A stretch of 19,131 nt of DNA. It comes from Actinomycetes bacterium (GTDB lineage Bacteria > Actinomycetota > Actinomycetes > S36-B12 > UBA10799). The DNA lies in assembly GCA_029779995.1 (NCBI GenBank), contig JAKOZM010000441.1, positions 1-19,131 of the forward strand. The letters run 5' to 3'. The position numbers and the translations under genes were made by a program. The notes below the pieces were generated by a model. It was not told the DNA's origin. It made no database searches and was given only the letters and a program-made list of their open reading frames with translations. Of the stretch, positions 13,764-19,131 are shown in pieces (the first letter of the stretch is position 1; each line of letters starts with the position of its first letter).

Positions 13764-16700
13764 ATGACATCCATGCCTGGTGGGGCTTCTGACAAGGCCG
13801 GCAACGCCTACGAGGAGTTGTGGACGGCGCTGCGCATAGCCGACCTACTTCGCGGGGAAGCCTCCAGCATCCAGCTTGAACCAGTAGGCGCCGACGGCCT
13901 CGGCATCGAGTTCCAGGTTCAGCTTCCTGACGGCATCTGGGGGGAGCAGACCAAACACAGCTCAAGCAGCTGGACCATCAACCGGCTGAAGGACGAAGGG
14001 GCGCTAGCGGCGGCCAAGCACCACGTCGACGGCGGTCGAGGATATCGACTCGTCACCTCAAGCGCGGCCGACGCCCTTGAGAAACTCGCTGACCGAGCTC
14101 GCATTGCTAGCTCGGTGGATCAGTTCGAATCCATCCTCCCCGACAAGTTGAGACCAGCTCTCGACGACCTGGTCAAGCATTGGGGGGATCCCAGAGAGGT
14201 GGCCTGGCGTCGCCTGCGGAAGATCGCCGTCGAGCACCACCCACTCACGTCTTTGCGTCGGATCGTGAACCTGGCCTTCGAGATCCTCTACAGCGGGGAA
14301 CCAGACCTCGTAGTCGCTGCCGTCTCGGCCTTCTGCACGGCACACATGCACGAGACCCTCCGGGCCTCGCAAGTTGCCACTTACCTTGATCACCTTGGCT
14401 TCGCTCCCCGCCTTCTTGCCGGCGACAAGAACACACGGCGCCTTCTCCATCGGACCGTCGCACGTCAAGAACGCCGTGTGCATGAATCGGCGCCCCAACT
14501 CGGCTTGGTCCCACGCCCAGACGTTCAAGCGATCGTTCAGGATTTGCTCGACGCGGACTGCCCCCAGTTGCTGTTGATCGACGCACCTGCGGGCTACGGC
14601 AAGACGGCCGTCGCCACAGCGGTAGCCACCACCATGGAGAGCCAGGGCTGGTGCGTAGCCGTTGTGCGCCTGGACAACGCCTTGGCGATCCCGACGTCAA
14701 GACACCTCGGCGAACACATGGGCTTGGAGGAGTCGCCCGCCATTACATTGATGGGGGCGAGCGAGGGGGCCGCAGGGCTGTTGGTCATTGATCAGCTTGA
14801 CGCCATCAGCCTCTTTAGCGGGAGGATGCCTGACAACTTCGACGCCATAGCCGAGGTCATCGACGAGCTCCGACAGCGTCACAACGTCAGGGTCTTGCTG
14901 GTCAGCCGCACAACCGATGTCGAGAACGACCCGCGGATGCGAGCTCTCGTGCGCGCGGAGGGTGCTACGCGCCGACACACCCTTGGACGCCTCCACGCTG
15001 GCCAACTGCACGACTATCTGACGTCTCATGGCGTGCAGACCGCGGGTCCCGAGACGGAGGAACTGCTCAGGACCCCACTGCACCTAGCGGCGTATCTCCT
15101 GCTATCGGAGGGCTCGCGCGCGTCGAACTACCGAACGCTGCAAGACCTCTACGACCGACTGACGACGGATATTAGGCGCCGCGTGGAGCAACGTGCGGGC
15201 GCGCTTGACTGGCGAGGCATCACGACGCTCATGGTCGAGACCATGAGCGGCGACGAGACGCTAACGGTGGCTTCAGCACGATTGGATCGTTTTCCCGCCA
15301 CCCAGCTTGCGGCTTTGGAGTCCGAGGGCTTGCTCGTGTCGGACTCGGGAGGCTACGCCTTTTTCCATGAGTCGTACTTCGATTACCTCTTTGCCCGCGC
15401 CTTCATTGACGGCGGTGGCGACCTCCTGACCTTCCTCGCGGAGTCGGGTCAGGCGCTGTTCCGCCGCGCCCAAACGCGTCAGGTCCTTGAGCACCTCGCT
15501 GCCACCGATCGGCCACGGTTCCGGGGGGTGGCAAAGCAGCTCCTCGAGTCAACGACGATCAGGTCTCACCTGAAGCACGTCGTGGTCGGCGTACTCAGGG
15601 CAATCGAGCCTCAACCCGAGGACTGGGAAGCGGTGGAGGAGGTCGCTTGGTCCGACGTCCCGATCGGCCCTCATGTGATCGCCCTACTGAGCCACCCCGG
15701 CTGGTTCGAGGCAGCCGACGAGCTCCACCGTTGGGAAGCCTGGCTAAACGACCCCGCACGTCTCGACGCTGCGATGAATCAACTGGTACCCGCGGCCCGG
15801 CATCACGGAGACCGCATCGCAGATCTGGTTCGCCCTCATATTGGGGAGAGCGAGCAGTGGCGCCTCTGGCTGCGAGCTCTTGTTTCCTGGTCTCTGACCC
15901 CGGAGCTGGTACCACTGGCCGTCGAGCTGATCGAGGGCGGCCATATCGATGACGCTCGGGGGCCTATCGCGGTCAACAGCGACTTCTGGTCGATTGTCCA
16001 CACACTGCTGACGAAGGACCCGGTCGGCGCTACGCGCGTAACCGGATCCTTCCTGCGCCGAGGACTTGAGGTCGCGCAGGCTGAGGGGTCAGGCGATCCC
16101 TTCGAGTCAGGGCATCTCTCGACGCACTCGACGGACGAGAGCATCTTCATCAAGATGGCCAAGGGCGCGCCACGGGAATTCCTTCAGGAGGTTCTGCCTT
16201 TCGTTGTCGCGGTCGCCACGGTGGGCCAGCACGACTTGAATGGGCACCTGCCCGTTGGACGCCGCTGGGGATACAGGTGGCGCAGCACCCACTACTCAGT
16301 TGACGACGCACTGTTTGAGGCGACCGAGGTTGCGCTGACGAGCTTGGCGGCGACCGAACCGGACGTCGTCAAGGTTCACATCGAGCCGCTACGTGGATGT
16401 GAGAGCGAGGAGCTTCGCTTCCTTGCGTGTCGAGCTCTGACGGCTCTGGACGACGCTGACGACGCGATCAGGTGGCTGACGGGAGATCCAAGGAATCTCG
16501 TGCTCGGCTGGGCCGACAACCCTCGCTGGGCCTCACGCGAGCTGATCGAGAAGCACTCCCTCGCCTGCTCCGCGGACCTCTTCGCTCCCCTTGAAGTCGC
16601 GATACTGGCCCACGAGTCCGCGTTCGAGAACCGCCCAACGGGACACGGGCAGTACGTCCTTCTATCGGGCCTGAACCCTGACAGGATGTCGGAGCAAGGC

Positions 16701-18149
16701 CGGCGACGGCTTGCTGAACTGGACCGCAAATTCGACACAGCCCCGTCGGCGCCCAGACCGATCGAGGCCGCGATAGTGGGTTCCCCAATACCTATGGCGG
16801 CTACAGCGAAGATGCCCGATGCAAACTGGCTCGCCGCCCTCAGGAAGCATGCATCGGAAGAAACACGCTGGTCCGCTGACGAACCGGTTGGGGGCGCGCG
16901 CGAACTGGCTCAGCTGCTGGAGTTGCGGGCCAAGGAGGAGCCTGGCCGCTTCGCCCGGTTGGCATTGCAGTTCGATAGCTCGATCCCCGCCACGGCCGGG
17001 TCCCACGTGCTCCGTGGCGCCCATGCCAACATCGAGCCGGCTCTCCTGACGGCCGTTTGCGAACACTTGGCCGACCTGTACGGCGAGGCTGTCGGCCGCG
17101 ACATCTGCAGCGCGGTAGAGGCGGCAAACGAGCGAACGGCGGAGATGGTTGCTCTCATCGAGCGCTACTCGACCTCAAGCGATCCCACTCAGGAACTGGC
17201 GCGTACGCCGGCGTCAAGCGGCGGCGACTATTACGGGGGCGACCTTTTCATGGCGGGCCTCAACTGCACGCGGGGCGGCGCGGCTCTGGCTGCCGCCTCC
17301 ACGCTGTTCGGCAATCCGCCATTCCTCAACGAACTGCGTCCGGTCATCGAGAGATTGTCTTGCGACCCAATCATGGCTGTCCGAACCTGCGCCGCCAACG
17401 GCGTCATCGCACTGCTGAATCACGACACCGCGCACGCGCTCGTGCTAGCTGAGGCCCTGTTCGACGGTCCGATCGACATCCTCGACGCCCGCACTACCGA
17501 GCAACTGCTGATGCACTGTATCGTCCGCTCGCCGCTGAGGTTCGCGGCGCAACTTGATCGTGCACTCAAGGGCCCCGACTCGGTTGCTCGGCGCGGGGGC
17601 CACATCTGGGCCGTGGCCCAACAGAGAGGTGCCCTTCCCCCAGGGGCACCCAACCCGGTTGACGCCCTGCCGCCGGTGGCACGGGTTGGCGCTGCTCAGG
17701 TCCTTGCTGAGAACGCTTTCGAGGGAGCACAGACCCTGGGCCGGCTCTTTCAGGATCCCGATGCGCGCGTCCGAGCGGCGGCTGCCCTCGGCATGCGCAA
17801 CCTCAACGCGGTGGCCGCGGACACGGTAGACGGCCTCATCGAAGCTTTCGTGCGGAGCGCGTCTTTCCCCGAGCACATGGAGCACCTCTTCGATGCCTTG
17901 GGTGACCTAGGGACAAGGCTCCCTAAGTCGACCCTTGACGCCTGTCAGCGCGCCGTCGAACTCAGCGGCACCGGACTCGGCGACATCAGGACTGCCCGTG
18001 CAGGGCTGGGGCAAGACATTGTGACCATCGTCCTTCGCCTGTACCGGCAAGGTGACGAGGCCACGCGGTCTGCCTGCCTGGATGTCGTCGACCGCCTGAT
18101 GGATGCCGGGGCGCATGGGGTTGCAGACGCTCTGGCAGACGAGCGATAG
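13764..18149 (+). CDS. STAND NTPase with N-terminal PD-(D/E)xK-like domain, probable antiphage defence protein
   Basis: 1461 aa. Residues about 8-110 resemble a Cap4/DUF4297-type nuclease: AGNAYEELW, GLGIEF, then GEQTKHSSSSW with Q62-x-K64 in the position of (E/Q)xK. The NTPase follows: Walker A APAGYGKT (K280), Walker B LLVIDQLDA (D343), and VRVLLVSRTTD. From about residue 600 to the end it is helical with HEAT-like units such as DPIMAVRTCAANGV and DPDARVRAAAALGM, a likely target-sensing region. Avs-type STAND proteins bind a phage protein through such a C-terminus, oligomerise and switch on the effector, here presumably DNA cleavage. The ATG at 13764 follows an in-frame stop at 13743. It fills the space between the zinc-finger gene and the right end and is probably cargo. 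Confidence 0.7.
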   Translation: MTSMPGGASDKAGNAYEELWTALRIADLLRGEASSIQLEPVGADGLGIEFQVQLPDGIWGEQTKHSSSSWTINRLKDEGALAAAKHHVDGGRGYRLVTSSAADALEKLADRARIASSVDQFESILPDKLRPALDDLVKHWGDPREVAWRRLRKIAVEHHPLTSLRRIVNLAFEILYSGEPDLVVAAVSAFCTAHMHETLRASQVATYLDHLGFAPRLLAGDKNTRRLLHRTVARQERRVHESAPQLGLVPRPDVQAIVQDLLDADCPQLLLIDAPAGYGKTAVATAVATTMESQGWCVAVVRLDNALAIPTSRHLGEHMGLEESPAITLMGASEGAAGLLVIDQLDAISLFSGRMPDNFDAIAEVIDELRQRHNVRVLLVSRTTDVENDPRMRALVRAEGATRRHTLGRLHAGQLHDYLTSHGVQTAGPETEELLRTPLHLAAYLLLSEGSRASNYRTLQDLYDRLTTDIRRRVEQRAGALDWRGITTLMVETMSGDETLTVASARLDRFPATQLAALESEGLLVSDSGGYAFFHESYFDYLFARAFIDGGGDLLTFLAESGQALFRRAQTRQVLEHLAATDRPRFRGVAKQLLESTTIRSHLKHVVVGVLRAIEPQPEDWEAVEEVAWSDVPIGPHVIALLSHPGWFEAADELHRWEAWLNDPARLDAAMNQLVPAARHHGDRIADLVRPHIGESEQWRLWLRALVSWSLTPELVPLAVELIEGGHIDDARGPIAVNSDFWSIVHTLLTKDPVGATRVTGSFLRRGLEVAQAEGSGDPFESGHLSTHSTDESIFIKMAKGAPREFLQEVLPFVVAVATVGQHDLNGHLPVGRRWGYRWRSTHYSVDDALFEATEVALTSLAATEPDVVKVHIEPLRGCESEELRFLACRALTALDDADDAIRWLTGDPRNLVLGWADNPRWASRELIEKHSLACSADLFAPLEVAILAHESAFENRPTGHGQYVLLSGLNPDRMSEQGRRRLAELDRKFDTAPSAPRPIEAAIVGSPIPMAATAKMPDANWLAALRKHASEETRWSADEPVGGARELAQLLELRAKEEPGRFARLALQFDSSIPATAGSHVLRGAHANIEPALLTAVCEHLADLYGEAVGRDICSAVEAANERTAEMVALIERYSTSSDPTQELARTPASSGGDYYGGDLFMAGLNCTRGGAALAAASTLFGNPPFLNELRPVIERLSCDPIMAVRTCAANGVIALLNHDTAHALVLAEALFDGPIDILDARTTEQLLMHCIVRSPLRFAAQLDRALKGPDSVARRGGHIWAVAQQRGALPPGAPNPVDALPPVARVGAAQVLAENAFEGAQTLGRLFQDPDARVRAAAALGMRNLNAVAADTVDGLIEAFVRSASFPEHMEHLFDALGDLGTRLPKSTLDACQRAVELSGTGLGDIRTARAGLGQDIVTIVLRLYRQGDEATRSACLDVVDRLMDAGAHGVADALADER

Positions 18150-18202
18150 TCAGCAAGCCTGCAACCATAAGGAACGCGCGCGACACGCCCGAGATGCATA
18201 AC

Positions 18203-18244
18203 GTCGGCTAATTCTTAGAATCGGTCGGCGTTCTTACAAGATTG
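18203..18244 (+). repeat. Two adjacent 21-bp repeats at the right end, likely TnsB-binding sites
   Basis: Units at 18203-18223 and 18224-18244 both start GTCGGC and contain TTCTTA followed by an A-rich stretch. They are direct, adjacent and two helical turns apart. Right ends of Tn7-like elements carry tandem TnsB sites of about this size. Diverged equivalents are at 140-180 in the neighbouring element. Confidence 0.6.
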
Positions 18245-18871
18245 AGTGCATCTCGACAGCCGCCCGCAGAGCCGGACGCGGTGTCGGCCAGTGCTGAGCC
18301 GGGCTCCGAGTTCGACGACTTCGCCGAGTTCGCCGGGCTTGCCGACGACTCGGCGCTGCAAGCGCGGGCCTACGTCACGGCGGTGACCGAGGTGGCCTCC
18401 GGGTCCTCGCCCGACATCGCGATCCCCTTGCTGTTGCTCGCGACCGCTCAGTTGCTCCTGGCCGGGTCACGACTCGGCGCAGTCCAGGACGTCGTCCTCG
18501 ACGAGCGCTACGAGCCCGACCCCGGCCCAGACGCCGACGTCGAACCCTTGCGCGACAACCTCGCCAACCTCTTCGAAGGCATCGACGACTACGCCGACCT
18601 CGTTGACCCGGTCACGCAGGCCGAGCTCACCAAGGGGTCGCTGTCCAACGACATGACCGAGATCTGCCTGGCGTTGGCTCATGGTCTGAGCCACTACGAC
18701 GCCGGCCGACGCGTCGAGGCCCTGTGGTGGTGGCAGTTCTCCTACCTGTCGACCTGGGGCGAGCGGGCTGCGGCATCGTTGCGGGTGCTCCATTCGATCA
18801 TCGCCCACCTGCGGCTGGACGCCGACGAGGACGTCGTCGCGGACGCCGAGTTCGACGCTCTGCACCCCTGA
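18242..18871 (+). CDS. DUF5063-family protein, N-terminus joined to the transposon end
   Basis: Up to 209 aa. It is an acidic, helical, cytosolic protein of the DUF5063 type, with Trp-rich EALWWWQFSYLSTWGERAA and acidic segments. The function is unknown. In actinobacteria this gene commonly lies between recR and lysC, and lysC follows here after 104 bp. The longest frame starts at TTG 18242, inside the transposon right end, so the first six codons would be transposon sequence. GTG at 18281 is the next candidate. Neither has a clear ribosome binding site. The native start and promoter may have been lost or replaced by the insertion. Conserved sequence begins around FDDFAEFAGLADD. Confidence 0.75.
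   Translation: MSASRQPPAEPDAVSASAEPGSEFDDFAEFAGLADDSALQARAYVTAVTEVASGSSPDIAIPLLLLATAQLLLAGSRLGAVQDVVLDERYEPDPGPDADVEPLRDNLANLFEGIDDYADLVDPVTQAELTKGSLSNDMTEICLALAHGLSHYDAGRRVEALWWWQFSYLSTWGERAAASLRVLHSIIAHLRLDADEDVVADAEFDALHP
18246..18258 (+). repeat. Terminal inverted repeat, right end
   Basis: GTGCATCTCGACA is the exact reverse complement of 203-215. It ends in ACA, as Tn7 ends do. The DUF5063 reading frame runs across it. Confidence 0.85.
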
Positions 18872-18975
18872 CCGCCAGCTGAGACAGCCGTCTCGCGATG
18901 CGGAGGGCGGGCTGTTGGCGTGCGCGCCCTGAGTAAACTCGGGCGGTCCACAGGTCCGTCTCCGGGAGCAGGTCA
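18872..18975 (+). promoter_or_regulatory. Short spacer upstream of aspartokinase
   Basis: GGGAGCAGG at 18964-18972 is the probable ribosome binding site for the GTG at 18976. GAGTAAACTCGG near 18930-18943 resembles a -10 context, but I cannot place a good -35. I see no riboswitch. Confidence 0.3.
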
Positions 18976-19131
18976 GTGAGCGTCATCGTCCAGAAGTACG
19001 GCGGGTCGTCGGTCGCCGACGCCGAGGGCGTCAAGCGGGTCGCCCGGCGGATCGTCGAGACCAAACAGGCCGGCCACGACGTGTGTGTCGTCGTCTCTGC
19101 CATGGGCGACTCCACTGACGAGCTCATCGAC
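18976..19131 (+). CDS. lysC: Aspartokinase, N-terminal part (runs off the window)
   Basis: 52 codons from GTG at 18976 are present. The protein begins [15 protein letters not shown], where KYGGSS is the invariant nucleotide-binding motif of aspartate kinases. [14 protein letters not shown] is the next conserved segment. The enzyme phosphorylates L-aspartate, the first step toward lysine, threonine, methionine and diaminopimelate. The regulatory ACT domains are beyond the right edge. This is core chromosome and gives the insertion its genomic address. Confidence 0.95.
   Translation, partial: MSVIVQKYGGSSVADAEGVKRVARRIVETKQAGHDVCVVVSAMGDSTDELID

Larger units (their letters stand above)
203..18258. 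mobile_element. Complete Tn7-like transposon, about 18 kb, with cargo on both arms
   Basis: The ends are perfect 13-bp inverted repeats (203-215 and 18246-18258) with TGT/ACA termini as in Tn7. The interior carries a tnsABC operon, two TniQ-family genes and non-transposition cargo. tnsA is the transposition gene nearest the right end and the operon reads toward the left end, which is the Tn7 polarity. Bases 198-202 and 18259-18263 do not match, so no intact 5-bp target duplication is seen. The right end abuts the DUF5063-lysC chromosomal genes. The left end abuts the right end of a related element. Confidence 0.85.

Noticed and set aside
1..19131. CRISPR array or cas genes, expected if this were a CRISPR-associated transposon
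   Set aside because: No regularly spaced repeats of 25-40 bp and no Cas-like protein were seen, despite two TniQ genes.
1..19131. tRNA, rRNA or SRP RNA gene as attachment site
   Set aside because: I found no cloverleaf, rRNA or SRP-like sequence at either end; the flanks are a related transposon end and a protein gene.

Overview
High-GC actinobacterial DNA. The chromosomal anchor is at the right edge: a DUF5063-family gene followed by the first 52 codons of aspartokinase (lysC), a pairing typical of actinobacterial chromosomes. I cannot name the genus; a Propionibacteriales or Micrococcales-like host is a guess.

Almost all of the rest (203-18258, about 18.06 kb) reads as one complete Tn7-like transposon. 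It is bounded by perfect 13-bp inverted repeats beginning TGT and ending ACA. On the minus strand, from 12972 down to 4439, lies an unbroken chain of eight overlapping genes: tnsA, tnsB, tnsC, a first TniQ/TnsD protein, an unknown 125-aa protein, a WhiB-like Cys4 protein, a 183-aa protein with a faint resemblance to an integrase core, and a second TniQ protein. Every junction overlaps by 1-4 nt, so the three non-canonical genes look like part of the transposition machinery. No CRISPR array or cas gene is visible.

Cargo lies on both sides. On the left arm are a zinc-ribbon plus double ATP-cone (NrdR-like) protein, divergent from a translationally coupled pair of Fe(II)/2-oxoglutarate oxygenase-like genes (the second lacks the usual metal-binding acid), and a small Ala-rich helical protein. 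On the right arm, divergent from tnsA, are a small zinc-finger protein preceded by two nested inverted repeats, and a 1461-aa STAND NTPase with an N-terminal PD-(D/E)xK-like domain that looks like an Avs/Cap4-type defence protein.

The leftmost 200 bp are not ordinary chromosome. They hold the C-terminal end of a second copy of the small zinc-finger protein, followed by a 63-bp right transposon end that matches the right end at 18196-18258 in block order and length. A second, diverged member of the same family therefore abuts this one in tandem, 7 bp away. Comparing the two suggests that the zinc-finger gene is a core component, normally next to the right end, and that the STAND gene is cargo inserted between it and the end.
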